Made by a program: the position numbers and the translations under genes | NCBI GenBank assembly: GCA_949752795.1 | Contig: CATKHW010000008.1 | Coordinates: 806,001-870,000, forward strand | Source of the DNA: Hyperoodon ampullatus | Taxonomy: Eukaryota > Chordata > Mammalia > Artiodactyla > Ziphiidae | Direction: 5' to 3' | DNA length: 64,000 nucleotides | The notes under the pieces: model-generated | Databases searched by the model: none | The model's input: the letters and a program-made list of their open reading frames with translations, nothing else | Told to the model about the DNA's origin: nothing | Shown here: positions 9,713-24,800 of the stretch, piece by piece | Layout: the number at the start of each line of letters is the position of its first letter | Numbering within the stretch: position 1 is the first letter of the stretch

Positions 9713-12700
9713 ATGCCCATCATCATAATGATTCATGCTATTGTCATCACAATGAAATCAAAATGCTCCATGTCCTATGTCATCACAATGTCTCCAAACC
9801 CTTCTGATCACAATGTTCAATAACACTTGTCATCACATGCCCCATGACGCTCGTCATCACAATTATGCAAAGTCTTCTCATCACAATGCTCCATGACATT
9901 TGTCACCGCAATGCTCAATACACTTGGCATCACAATACTCACTGACACTTGTCGTCATTATGCTCCTTGAACACTGTCATGACAAGGCTCCATGCCTTTT
10001 TCATCACAATGATCCATTCTCTTTTCATCAAGATGATCCAACATCCCTGTTATCACAATGTTCCGTGACTCCAGTCATCACAGTGCTTCATGAAACTTAT
10101 CCTCAAAATGGTCCATGACCTCGTCACACAAAGCTCTTTGACCTTTGTCACCACAATGCTCCAGGAAATTTTTATCACAATTCTCTGTGACCCTTGTCAT
10201 CACAAAACTCCATGCCTTTGTCAGCACAATGCTCCATGACCCTTGTCAGCACAATGCTCGATGCGTGTGTCAGCACAATGCTCCTTAACACATGTCATCA
10301 CAATGCACCATGCACTTGTCATCACAATGCTCTACATCCTTGTCATCAAAATGTTCCATAAAACTTGTCATCACAAAGCTCCATGCACTTCTCCTCAAAA
10401 TGCCTTCTCACCACTGATCTCAAAATGTTCCATCACTAGTCATCACAATACTCCCTCACCCCTGTCATCACAATATTCCAAGACCCCTGTAATCACAATT
10501 CTCCATGCCCTTGTCATCACAAAGCTGCATGATGCATGTAATCAGAATGCTCCATGGCCTTCTCTTCACAATGCTCCATGCCCTTGTCATCAAAATGCTC
10601 CAACACCCCTGTAATCACAATGCTCCATGCCCCTTTTCATCTGAATGCTCTATGAACCCTGTCATCACAATGCACCGTGCCCCTCACCATAATATTTCAT
10701 GCTATTGTCATCACAATGAAATCAAAATGCTCAATGACCTCTGTCATAACAATGCACCAAACACTTCTGATCACAATATTCCATAACACCTGTCATCACA
10801 ATGCCCCAGGACGCTGGTCATAACAATTATCCATGGTCTTCTCATCACAATGCTCCATGATCTTTGTCATCAAAATGCTCAATACACTTATCATCAAAAT
10901 GCTCCCTGACAGTTGTCATCAGTATGCTCCTTGAACCCTGTCATGACAAGGCTCCATGCATTTTTCATCACAATGATCCATTCCCTTTTCATCACAATGC
11001 TCCAAGACCCCTGTAATCACAATGCACCATGTCCTTGTCATCACAAAGCTCCATGACGCATGTCATCTGAATGCTCCATTGGCTTCTCATCACAATGCTC
11101 CATGCCCTTGTAATCACATTGCTTCAAAACCCCTGTAATTTCAATGCTCCATGCACATTTTCATCAGAATGCTCCATGCCCTTGTCATCACAATGCTCCA
11201 TGACCGTTGTCATCGCAATGTTCCAAGCCCTTGTCATCAAAATGCTCCATTACCTTTGTCATCACAATCCTCCATGACACTTGGTATCACAATGCTCCAT
11301 GCCATTGTCATCACAATGAACAATGACATATGTCATCACAATGCTCCCTGACAACTGTCTTCACAATACTCCATTACCTTGTCATCACAGTGTTCCATGC
11401 CCTTGTCATCACAATGTGCCATGCCCTCTGTCATCACAGTAATCAATGAAACATGTCAGACCAATGTTCCATGCCCCTGTCATCACAATGCTCCATGCCC
11501 TTGTCATCACAATGCTTCATGACCCCTGTCATCAAAATGCTCCGTGACCCCAGTCATCAAAATGCTTCATGACCTTTGTCCTCACAATGGTCCATGCCCT
11601 CGTCACACAAGGCTCTGTGACCTTTGTCACCACAATGTTCCATGCCCTTGTCATCTCAGTTCTCCATGCCCACTGTCATCACAGTAATCCATGAAACTTG
11701 TCAGACCAATGTCCCATGCCCCTGTCATAACATTGCTCCATGCCCCTGTCATCACAATGCTCCATGAACCCTGTCATCACAGTGCTCCGTGACTCCAGTC
11801 ATCACAATGATTCATGACATTTCTCATCACAGTGGTCCATGCCCTTGTCACACAAGGCTCTGTGATCTTTGTCACCATAATGCTCCATGAAATTTTCATC
11901 ACAATGCTCTGTGTCCCTTGTCATCAGAATGCTCCATGCCTTTGTCAGCACAATGCTCTATGACACTTGGTATCACAATGCTCCATGCCATTGTCATCAC
12001 AATGGACAATGACATATGTCATCACAATGCTCCCTGACACCTGTCTTCACAATACTCCATGAACTTGTCATCACAATGAACCATGCCCTTGTCATCAAAA
12101 TGAGCCATGCCCACTGTCATCACAATAATCCATGAAAGTTGTCAGACCAATGTTCCATGACCCCTGTCATCACATTGCTCCATGCCCTTGTCATCACAAT
12201 GCTCCGTGACTCCAGTCCTCACAATGATTCATGACCTTTCTCATCACAATGGTCCATGCCCTCGTCACACAAGGCTCTGTGATCTTTTTCACCACAATGC
12301 TCCATGAAATTTTCATCACAATTCTCTGTGTCCCTTGTCATCACAATGCTCCATGCCTTTGTCAGCACAATGCTCCATGACACTTGTCATCAAAATGCTC
12401 CATGCGTTTGTCAGCACAATGCTCCATGACACATGTCATCACAATCTGCCATGCTCTTTTCGTCACAATTCTCGAGATCCTTTTCGTCGCTATGCTCCAT
12501 AAAATTTGTCATCACAATGCTCCATGCACTGCTCATCAAAATGCTCTCTCACCACATATATCACAATGTTCCATCACTAGTCATCACAATACTCGCTCAC
12601 CCCTGTCATCACAATGTTCCATGACCACTGTCATCACAGTGCTACATGCCCTTTTCATCACAATGCTCCATGACCCCTGACATCACAATGTTCCATAACA

Positions 12701-13112
12701 CCTGTCATCAAAATATTCATGACAATTTTATTCAAATTGCTCCAAGACCCTGTCATCACAATGCTCCCTGCCCTTCTCATCATAATGCACCAGGCCCCTG
12801 TCATCAAAATGCCCCATGACATTTGTCATCACAAAGCTCCATGACCCTTGGCATCACAATGCTCCATGCCATTGTCATCACAATGCTCAATGAAATCTCT
12901 CATCACATTGTTCCATGCCCTTGTCATCACAATGCTCCATTACACCTGTCATAACAATGCTCCATGACCCCTGCCATCACAATGTTCCACGGCCTTGGCA
13001 TCACAAGGCTCCATGACCCTAGTCATCACAATGCTCCAAGACCACTGTAATCACAATTCTCCATGACACTTTTCATCACAATGCTCCATGAACACTGCCA
13101 TCAAAATGCACC
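9713..13112. repeat. Minisatellite higher-order block, copy A (3.4 kb)
   Basis: Anchored at ATGCCCATCATCATAATGAT (9713), which recurs at 13113 and 16066. Internal variant order matches copies B and C, for example the segment starting at 10243 (GATGCGTGTGTCAGCAC) against 13641 and 16595, and the one at 12384 against 15337 and 18269. Copy A is about 445 bp longer than B. The excess lies between 10505 and 12384, where the CAGACCAATG...CACAAGGCTCTGTGA module is present in extra copies. Confidence 0.85.
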
Positions 13113-16065
13113 ATGCACATCATCATAATGATTCATGCTATTGTCATCACAATGAAATCAAAATGCTCCATGTCCTCTGTCATCACAATGCTCCAAACCC
13201 TTCTGATCACAATGTTCCATAACACTTGTCATCACATGCCCCATGAAGCTCGTCATCACAATTATGCAAGGTCTTCTCATTTCAATGCTCCATGAGCTTT
13301 GTCACCACCATGCTCAATACATTTGGCATCACAATGCCTGCTGTCACTTGTCATCAGTATGCTCCTTGAACACTGTCATGACAAGGCTCCATGCATTTTT
13401 ATCACAATTATCCATTCCCTTTTCATCACTATGCTCCAAGACCCCTGTTATCACAATGCTCCGTGACTCCAGTCATCACAATGCTTCATGACATTTGTCA
13501 TCACAATGGTCCATGACCTCGTCACACAAAGCTCTGTGACCTTAGTCACCACAATGCTCCATGAAATTTTTATCACAATGCTCTGTGACCCTTGTCATCA
13601 CAAAGCTCAATGCCTTTGTCAGCACAATGCTCCATGACCCTTGTCATTACAATGCTCGATGCGCGAGTCAGCACAGTGCTCCATAACCCATGTCATCACA
13701 ATGCACCATGCACTTGTCATCACAAATCTCCACATCCTTGTCATCAAAATGCTCCATAAACCTTGTCGTCACAATGCTCCATGCACTTCTCCTCAAAATG
13801 CCTTCTCACCACTGATATCACAATGTTCCATCACCAGTCATCACAATACTTCCTCACCCCTGTCATCACAATATTCCATGACCCATGTAATCACAATTCT
13901 CCTTGTCGTTGTCATCACAAATCTCAATGACGCATGGCATCAGAATGCTCCATGGCCTTCTCATCACAATGCTCCATGCCCTTGTCATCACATTGCTCCA
14001 AAACCCCTGTAATCACAATGCTCCATGCCCCTTTTCATCTCAATGCTCCATGAACCCTGTCATCACAATGCACCGTGCCCATCACCTAATATATCATGCT
14101 ATTGTCATCACAATGAAATCAAAATGCACAATGAACTCTTTCATCACAATGCACCAAACCCATCTGATCACAATGTTCCATAACACTTGTCATCACAATG
14201 CCCCATGACGCTGGTCATCACAATTATCCATGGTCTTCTTATCACAATGCTCCATGATCTTTGTCATCACAATGCTCAATACACTTATCATCACAATGCT
14301 CCCTGACAGTTGTCATCAGTATCCTCTTGAACCCTGTCATGACAAGCCTCCATGCATTTTTCATCACAATGATCCATTCCCTTTTCATCACAATGCTCCA
14401 AGACCCCTGTAATCACAATGCTCCATGTCCTTGTCATCACAAAGCTCCATGACGCAGGTCATCAGAATGCTCCATTGCCTTCTCATCACAATGCTCCATG
14501 CACTTGTCATCACATTGCTTCAAAACCCCTGTAATTACAATGCTCCATGCACGTTTTCATCAGAATGCTCCATGCCCTTGTCATCCCAATGCTCCATGAC
14601 CCTTGTCATCGCAATGTTCCAAGTCCTAGTCATCAAAATGCTCCATTACCTTTGTCATCACAATCCTCCATGACACTTGGTATCACAGTGCTCCATGCCA
14701 TTGTCATCACAATGGAAAATAACAAATGTCATCACAATGCTCCCTGACACCTGTCTTCACAATACTCCATGACCTTGTCATCACAATGTTCCATGCCCTT
14801 GTCATCACAATGCGCCATGCCCACTGTCATCACAGTAATCCATGAAACATGTCAGACCAATGTTCCATGCCCCTGTCATCACATTGCTCCATGCCCTTGT
14901 CATCACAATGCTCCATGACCCCTGTCATCACAATGCTCCGTAACTCCAGTCATCACAATGCTTCATGACCATGTCCTCACAATGGTCCATGCCCTCGTCA
15001 CACAAGGCTCTGTGACCTTTGTCACCACAATGTTCCATGCCCTTGTCATCTCAATGCTAATTGCCCACTGTCATCACAATAATCCATGAAACTTGTCAGA
15101 CCAATGTTCCATGCCCCTGTCATCACATTGCTCCATGCCCTTGTCATCACAATGCTCTGTGACTCCAGTCCTCACAATGATTCATGACCTTTGTCATCAC
15201 AATGGTCCATGCCCTCGTCACACAAGGCTCTGTGATCTTTTTCACCACAATGCTCCATGAAATTTTCATCACAATGCTCTGTGTCCCTTGTCATCACAAT
15301 GCTCCATGCCTTTGTCAGCACAATGCTCCATGACACTTGTCATCAAAATGCTCCATGCGCTTGTCAGCACAATGCTCCATGACACATGTCATCACAATGT
15401 GCCATGCTCTTTTCATCACAATGCTCCACATCCTTTTCATCGCTATGCTCCATAAAATTTTTCATCACAATGCTCCATGCACTGCTCATCAAAATGCTCT
15501 CTCACCACATATATCACAATGTTCCATCACTAATCATCACAATACTCGCTCACCCCTGTCATCACAATGTTCCATGACCACTGTCATCACTGTGCTACAT
15601 GCCCTTATCATCACAATGCTCCATGACCCCTGACATCACAATGTTCCATAACCCCTGTCATCAAAATATTCATGACAATTTTATTCAAATTGCTCCATGA
15701 CCCTGTCATCACAATGCTCCCTGCCCTTCTCATCATAATGCACCAGGCCCCTGTCATTAAAATGCCCCATGACATTTGTCTTCACAAAGCTCCATGACCC
15801 TCGGCATCACAATGCTCCATGCCATTGTCATCACAATGCTCAATTAAATCTCTCATCACATTGTTCTATGCCCTTGTCATCACAATGCTCCATTACACCT
15901 GTCATAACAATGCTCCATGACCCCAGCCATCACAATGTTCCACGGCCTTGGCATCACAAGGCTCCATGACCCTAGTCATCACAATGCTCCAAGACCTCTG
16001 TAATCACAATTCTCCATGACACTTTTCATCTCAATGCTCCATGAACACTGTCATCACAATGCACC
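13113..16065. repeat. Minisatellite higher-order block, copy B (2,953 bp)
   Basis: Reference copy of the higher-order unit. All anchors recur 2,932-2,954 bp downstream in copy C (13113/16066, 13641/16595, 15337/18269). Visible differences from the other copies are scattered substitutions, not rearrangements. Confidence 0.87.
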
Positions 16066-18880
16066 ATGCCCATCATCATAATGATTCATGCTATTGTCAT
16101 CACAATGAAATCAAAATGCTCCATGTCCTCTGTCATCACAATGCTCCAAACCCTTCTGATCACAATGTTCCATAACACTTGTCATCACATGCCCCATGAC
16201 GCTCGTCATCACATTTATGCAAGGTCTTCTCATCTCAATGCTCCATGACCTTTGTCAACACCATGCTCAATACACTTGGCATCAAAATGCTTGCTGTCAC
16301 TTGTCCTCAGTATGCTCCTTGAACACTGTCATGACAAGGCTCCATGCATTTTTCATCACAATGATCCATTCCCTTTTCATCACAATGCTCCAAGACCCCT
16401 GTTATCACAATGCTCCGTGACTCCAGTCATCACAATGCTTCATGACATTTGTCATCACAATGGTCCATGACCTCCTCACACAAAGCTCTGTGACCTTTGT
16501 CACCACAATGCTCCATGAAATTTTTATCACAATGCTCTGTGACCCTTGTCATCACAAAGCTCCATGCCTTTGTCAGCACAATTCTCCATGACCCTTGTCA
16601 TCACAATGCTCAATGCGCGTGTCAGCACAATGCTCCATAACCCATGTCATCACAATGCACCATGCACTTGTCATCACAATTCCCCACATCCTTGTCATCA
16701 AAATGCTCCATAAACCTTGTCATGAAAATGCTCCATGCACTTCTCCTCAAAATGCCTTCTCACCACTGATATCACAATGTTCCATCACCAGTCATCACAA
16801 TACTCCCTCACCCCTGTCATCACAATATTCCATGACCCATGTAATCACAATTCTCATTGCCCTTGTCATCACAAAGCGGCATGACACATGTCATCAGAAT
16901 GCTCCATGGCCTTCTCTTCACAATGCTCCATGCCCTTCTCATCGAAATGCTCCAACACCCCTGTAATCACAATGCTCCATGACCCTTTTCATCTCAAGGC
17001 TCCATGAACCCTGTCATCACAATGCACCGTGCCCCTCACCATAATATTTCATGCTATTGTCATCACAATGAAATCAAAATGCTCAATGACCTCTGTCATC
17101 ACAATGCACCAAACACTTCTGATCACAATATTCCATAATACTTGTCATCACAGTTATCCATGGTCTTCTCATCACAATGCTCCATGATCTTTGTCATCAC
17201 AATGCTCAATACACTTATCATCAAAATGCTCCCTGACAGTTGTCATCAGTATGCTACTTGAACCCTGTCATGACAAGGCTCCATGTGTTTTTCATCACAA
17301 TGATCCATTCCCTTTTCATCACAATGCTCCAAGACCCATGTAATAACAATGCTCCATGTCCTTGTCATCACAAAGCTCCATGACGCATGTCATCAGAATG
17401 CTCCATTGCCTTCTCATCACAATTTTCCATGCCCTTGTAATCACATTGCTTCAAAACCCCTGTAATCTCAATGGTCCATGCCCTTGTCATCACAATGCTC
17501 CATGACCCTTGTCATCACTATGTTCCAAGCCCTTGTCATCAAAATGCTCCATAACCTTTGTCATCACAATCCTCGATGACCCTTGGTATCACAATGCTCC
17601 ATGTCATTGTCATCACAATGGACAATAACATATATCATCACAGTGCTCCCCGGCACCTGTCTTCACAATACTCCATGACCTTGTCATCACAAAGTTCCAT
17701 GCCCTTATCATCACAATGCGCCATGCACACTGTCATCACAATAATCCTTGAAATATGTCAGACCAATGTTCCATGCCCCTGTCATCACAATGCTCCATGC
17801 CCTTGTCATCACAATGCTCCATGACCCCTGTCATCTCAGTGCTCCTTGACTCCAGTCATCACAATGCTTCATGACCTTTGTCCTCACAATGGTCCATGGC
17901 CTCATCACAAAAGGCTCTGTGACCTTTGTCACCACAATTCTCCATGCCCTTGTCATCTCAATGCTCCATGCCCACTGTCATCTCAATAATTCATGGAACT
18001 TGTCAGACCAATGTTCCATGCCCCTGTCATCACATTGCTCCATGCCCTTGTCATCACAATGCTCCAAGACCCCTGTCATCACAGTGCCCTGTGACTCCAG
18101 TCATCACAATGATTCATGAACTTTCTCATCACAATGGTCCATGCCCTGGTCACACAAGGCTCTGTGATCTTTGTCACCACAATGCTCCATGAAATTTTCA
18201 TCACAATGCTCTGTGTCCCATGTCATCACAATGCTCCATGCCTTTGTCAGCACAATGCTCCATGACACTTGTCATCAAAATGCTCCATGCGCTTGTCAGC
18301 ACAATGCTCCATGACACATGTCATCACAATGTGCCATGCTCTTTTCATCACAATGCTCCACATCCTTTTCATCGCTATGCTCCATAAATCTTGTCATCAC
18401 AGTGCTCCATGCACTTCTCATCAAAATGCTCTCTCACCACATATATCACAATGTTCCATCACGAGTCATCACAATACTCGCTCACCGCTGTCATCAAAAT
18501 GTTCCATTACCACTGTCATCACAGTGCTACATGCCTTTATCATCACAATGCTCCATGACCCCTGACATCACCATGTTCCATAACCCCTGTCACAAAATGC
18601 TCCATGACCCATTTCATCACAGTGCTTCATGACCCCTGACATCACAGTGTTCCATAACCCGTGTCATCAAAATATTCCATGACACTTTTATTCAAATAGC
18701 TCCATGACCCTGTCATCACAATGCTTCCTCACTTCTCATCACAATGCACCACGCCCTTGTCATCAAAATGCCCCATGACATTTGTCATCACAAAGCTCCA
18801 TGACCCTTGGCATCACAATGCTCCATGCCATTGTCATCACAATGCTCAATGAAATCTCTCATCACATTGCTCCATGCCAT
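16066..18880. repeat. Minisatellite higher-order block, copy C (partial)
   Basis: Colinear with copy B up to about 18880 (GCTCAATGAAATCTCTCATC at 18844 matches 15838 in B and 12884 in A). It has about 50 extra bases near 18600-18655, a local duplication of the unit pair ending in CATAACCC. After 18880 the variant order no longer follows B until a short resumption near 19085. Confidence 0.82.
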
Positions 18881-21800
18881 TGTCACCTCAATGCTCCATG
18901 ACGCTTGTCATCAAAATGCTCGATACTCTTCTCATCACAATGCTCCATGCCCTTGTCATTACAATCCTCCATGACACATGTATCACAGTGTTCCGTGCCC
19001 TAGTCATCACAATGCTCCATGCCGAATCTCATCACAATAATCCATGAAGATTTCAGACCAATGTTCCATGCCCTTGTCATCACAACGCTCCATTACCCCT
19101 GTCATAACAATGCTCCATGACCCCTGCCATCACAATGTTCCACCGCCTTGGCATCCAAGGCTCCATGACCCTTGTCATCAAAATGCTCCAAGACACCTTT
19201 GATCACAATGCTCCATGCCTTGTCATCACAAAGATCCATGACACATGTCATCGGAATGCTCCATGGCCTTCTCATCACAATGCTCCATGCCCTTGTCATC
19301 ACAATGCTCCAAGACCCCTGTAATGACAATGCTCCATGCCCCTATTCATCAGAATGCTCCATGAGACTTGTCATCACAAGGTTCCATGGTCTTCTCAACA
19401 CACTGCTCCAGGACCTTGTCATCACAATGCTCCATTCCCTTGTCATCACAATGCTCCATGAAGCCTCTCATCACAATGCTCCATGACACCTGTCATCACA
19501 GTGCTCCATGCCACTTATCATTACAGTGATCCATGACACTTTTCACCATAATTATCCATGGACTTTTCATCACAATGCTCCCCGGTCTTGCTATCACAAT
19601 TCTCCATGCCCTGTTCATCACAATGCTCCATGTCCCATGTCATTACAATTCTCCAAGTCCTTGTCATCACAATGATTCGTGACACTTCACATCACAATGT
19701 TACATGATCTTGTCATCACAATTCTTCATGCACTTGTCATCGCAATGCTCTATGACCCCTGTCATAGCAAGCTCCATGCGCTTGTCATCACAATGTTTCA
19801 CGACGTTGTCATCAAAATTCTCAATGGCCCATGCCATCACAATGCTCCATGACCCTTGTCATCACAATGTTCCAAGCCCTTGTCATCAAAAGGCTCCATT
19901 ACCTTTGTCATCACAATCCTCCTTAACACTTGGTATCACAATGCTCCATGCCATTGTCATCACAATGGAAAATGACATATGTCATCACAATGCTCCCTGA
20001 CACCTGTCTTCACAATACTCCATGACCTTCTCATCACAATGTTCCATGCCCTTGTCATCACAATGCGCCATACCCACTCTCATCACATTAATCCATATAT
20101 CATGTCAGAGCAATGCTCCATGACCCCTGTCATCAAAATGCTCCGTGACTCCAGTCATCACAATTCTTCATGAGATTTGTCATCACAATGGTCCATGCCC
20201 TCGTCACACAGGGCTCTTTGATCTTTGTCACCACAATGCTCCATGAAATTTTCATTACAATACTCTGTGTCCCTTGTCATCACAATGTTCCATGCCTTTG
20301 TCAGCACAATGCTCCATGACACTTGTCATCAAAATGCTCCATGTGCTTGTCAGCAAAATGCTGCTTGACACATGTTATCACAATGTGCCATGCTCTTTTC
20401 ATCACAATGCTCCACATCCTTTTCATCGCTATGCTCCATAAAACTTGTCATCACAATGCTCCATGCACTTCTCATTAAAATGCTCTCTCACCACATATAT
20501 CACAATGTTCCATCACTAGTCATCACAATACTCCCTCACCCCTGTCATCACAATGTTCCATGACCCCTGTCATCAAAATGCTACATGCCCTTATCATCAC
20601 AATGCTCCATGCCCTGGTCATCACAATGCTCCATGTCCCATGTCATCACAATTCTCCACGTCCTTGTCATCACAATGCTACTTGACACTTCTTATCACAG
20701 TGTTACATGATCTTTTCATTACAATTCTCCATGCACTTGTCATCGCAATGCTCTATGACCCCTGTCATAGCAGGCTCCATGCGCTTCTCATGACAATGCT
20801 TCACGACGTTGTCATAAAAATTCTCAATGGCCCTTATCATCACAATGCTCCATGACCCTTGTCATCACAATGTCCCAAGCCCTTGTAATCAAAATTCTCC
20901 ATTACCTTTGTCATCACAATCCTCCATGACACTTGGTATCACAATGCTCCATGCCATTGTCATCACAATGGACAATGACATATGTCATCACAATGCTCCC
21001 TGACACCTGTCTTTACAGTACACCATGACCTTGTCATCACAATGTTCCATGCCCTTGTCATCACAATGTGCCATGCCCACTGTCATCACAATAATCCATG
21101 TAACTTGTCAGACCAGTGTTCCATGCCCCTGTCATCAAAATGCTCCAAGCCCCTGTCATCACAATGCTCCATGCCCCTGTCATCACAAAGATCCATGACA
21201 CATGTCATCAGAATGCTCCATGGCCTTCTCATCACTATGCTCCATGACCTTGTCATCACAATGCTCCAAGACCCCTGTAATCACAATGCTCCATGCCCCT
21301 GTTCATCAGAATGCTCCATTAGACTTGTCATCACAAGGATCCATGGTCTACTCATCACACTGCTCCAGGACCTTGTCATCAAAATGCTCCATTCCCTTGT
21401 CATCACAATGCTCCTTGACCACTGTAATAACAATAATCCATGAACTTTTTCAGGCCAATGCTCCATGACCGTCTCATCACAATGCTCCATTTCCCGTGTC
21501 ATCATAATGTTCCATGACGTTTGTCATCACAATGTCCCAAGACCTTGTCATCAAAATGCTCCGTTACATTTGTCATCACAATCCTCTATGACACTTGGTA
21601 TCACAATGCTCCATTCCATTGTCATCACAATGGACAATGACATATGTCATCACAATGATCACTGACACCTGTCTTCACAGTACTCCATGACCTTGTCATC
21701 AAAATGTTCCATGCCCTTGTCATCACAATGTACCATGCCGACTGTCATCACAATAATCCATGTAACTAGTCAGACCAATGTTCCATGCCCCTGTCATCAA

Positions 21801-24800
21801 AATGCTCCATGCCCCTGTCATCACAATGCTCCATGCCCCTGTCATCACAAAGATCCATGACACATGTCATCAGAATGCTCCATGGCCTTCTCATCACAGT
21901 GCTCCGTGACACCTGTCATCACAATGCTACATGCCCCTTGTCATTACAGTGATCCATGACGCTCTTCATCATAATTATCCATGGTCTTTTCATCACAATG
22001 CTCAACGGTCTTGCTATCACAATTCTCCATGCCCTTGTCATCACAATGCTCCATGACGCTTCTCATCACAATGTCCGAAGCCCTTGTCATCAAAATGCTC
22101 CATTACCTTTGTCATCACAATCCTCCATGACAATTGGTATCACGATGCTCCATGCCATTGTCATCACAATGGACAATGACATGTCATCACAGTGCTCCCT
22201 GACACCTGTCTTCACAATACTCCATGACCTTGTCATCACAATGGTCCAAGACACCTGTAATCACAATGCTCCATGCCCCTTTTCATCTCAATGCTCCATG
22301 AACCGTGTCATCACAATGCACCATGCCCATCAACATAATGCTTCATGCTATTGTCATCAAAATGAAATCAATATGCTCCATGACCTCTGTCATCACAATG
22401 CTCTAAACACTTGTGATCACAATGTTCCATAACACTTGTCATCACAACGCCCAATGATGCTCATCATCACAGTTATCCTTGGGCTTCTATTCACAGTACT
22501 CCATGACCTTTGTCATCACAATGCTCAATACACTTGTCATCACAATGCTCCATGAAGCCTCTCATCATATTGCTCCTTGCCCTTGTCATCACAAATCTCC
22601 AAGACGCTTGTCATCACAATGCTCGATGCCCCTCTCATCACAATGCTCCATGCCCTTGTCATTACAAATCTCCATGACCCATGTATCTAAGTGTACCTTG
22701 CCCGTGTCATCATAATGCTCCATGCACACTCTCATCACAATAATCCATGAAACATTTCAGACAAATGCTCCATGCCCTTGTCATCACAGTGCTCCATTAC
22801 TCCTGTCATAACAATGCTCCATGAGCCCTGCCATCACAAGGTTCCACGGCCTTGTCATCACAAGACTCCATGACACATGTCATCACAATGCTCCAAGACC
22901 CTGTAATCACAATGCTCCATGCCCTTGTCATCACAAAGCTCCATGACACATGTCATCAGAATGCTTCATGGCCTTCTCATTCACAGTGAACCATGCCCTT
23001 GTCATCACAATGCTCTATGACCCCTGTCATCACAATGCTCCATGACCACAGTCATCACAACGATCCATCACCCCTGACAACACAATGATCCGGGAATCTT
23101 GTCATCAAAATGCTCCATGACCCTTGTCATCACAATGATCCATGCACTTGTTATCACAATGCTCCATGACCCCTGTAATCACAATGTTCAGTGACGCTTG
23201 TCATCACAGTGCTCCATAACCCTTGTCATCAAAATGTTCCATGCATTTGTCAGCAAAATGCTTCATGAACTTGTCATCACAATGCTCCATTCCCATTGTC
23301 ATCAAAATCCTCGATGAAACTTGGGTTCACATTGCTTGATGCCCTTGTCATCACAATGCGCCATGGTCCTTGAAATGAAAATGATCCATGACCTCTGTCA
23401 TCACAATGCTCCATGCCCACTGTCATAGCAATAATCCATGAAACTTGTCAGACCAATGCTCCATGCCCCTGTCATCACAATGCTCCATGCCCTTGTAATC
23501 ACAATGCTCCATTGTCCCTCACATCATAATGTTCCTTGACTCCAGTCATCACAATGCTTTATGACCTTTGTCAACACAATGGTCCATCCCCTCGTCATCA
23601 CAATGCTCTCTAACACTTGTCATCACAATGCTCCATGCCTTTGTCAGCACAATGCTCCATGACCCTTGTCATCACAATACTCCATGTGCTTCTCAACACA
23701 ACTCTCTGAGACACATGTCATCACAATGTGCCATGCACTTGTCATCACAATGCTCCACAACCTTGTCATCAAAATTCCCCATAAACATTTTTATCACAAT
23801 GCTCCATGCACTTCTCATCTAAATGCTCTCTCACCACTGATATCACAATGTTCCATCACTAGTCATCACAATACTCCCTCACCCCTGTCATCACAATGTT
23901 CCATGACCCCTGTCATCAAAATGCTACATGACCACTGACATCACAATGTTCCATGACCCCTGTCATTAAAATGTTCCCTGACCCTTTTCATCAAATTGCT
24001 CCATGACCCTGTCATCACAATGCTCCCTGCCCTTCTCATCACAATGCACCACGCACTTGTCATCAAAATGCTCCATGACCTTTGTCATCACAAAGCTCCA
24101 TGACCCTTTGCATCACAATACTCCATGCCATTGTCATCACAATGCTCCATGAACACTCTCATCACATTGCTCCTTGCCCTTGTCATCACAATGCTCAATG
24201 GCCTTTTCATCACAATGCTCCATGCAATTGTCATCATAATACTCCACAAGCTTGTCGTCCGAATGCTCCGTGAACCTTGTCATCACAATGCTCCATGACC
24301 CCTGTCATCACAATGATCCATGACACCAGTTATCACAATGCTCCATGCCCCTTGTCACTACAGTGCTCCATGATGCCCGTCATAAAAATTATCCATGGTC
24401 TACACATCACAATGCTCCCCAGTCCTGCCATCACAATGCTCCATGCCCTGGTCATCAGTATTCTCCATGTTCTTGTCATCACAATGCACTTTGACACATC
24501 TCATCACAATTTTACATGCTCTTTTCATCAAAATTATCCATGTCCTTGTCATTGCAATGCTCCATGACCCCTGTCATAGCAAGCTTCATGCGCTTGTCAT
24601 CACAATGTTTAATGAATTTGTCATCAAAATTGTCAATGGCCCTTGTCATCACAAAGCTCCAAGCCCTTGTCATCACAATGCTCCATTACCTTTGTCATCA
24701 CAATCCTCCATGACACTTGGCATCACAATGCTCCATGCCATTGTCATCACAATTATCCATGACATAGGTCATCACAATGCTCACTGACACAGGTCATCAC

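Noticed and set aside
21956..22432. Open frames of 100-158 codons in the minisatellite (peptides rich in SSQCSM, VITMLHA, CHHNAP)
   Set aside because: The unit contains few stop codons in plus-strand frames, so long frames appear by composition. A 25-bp unit shifts frame at every copy, frames start and end arbitrarily, and there is no promoter, splice or codon-use signal.
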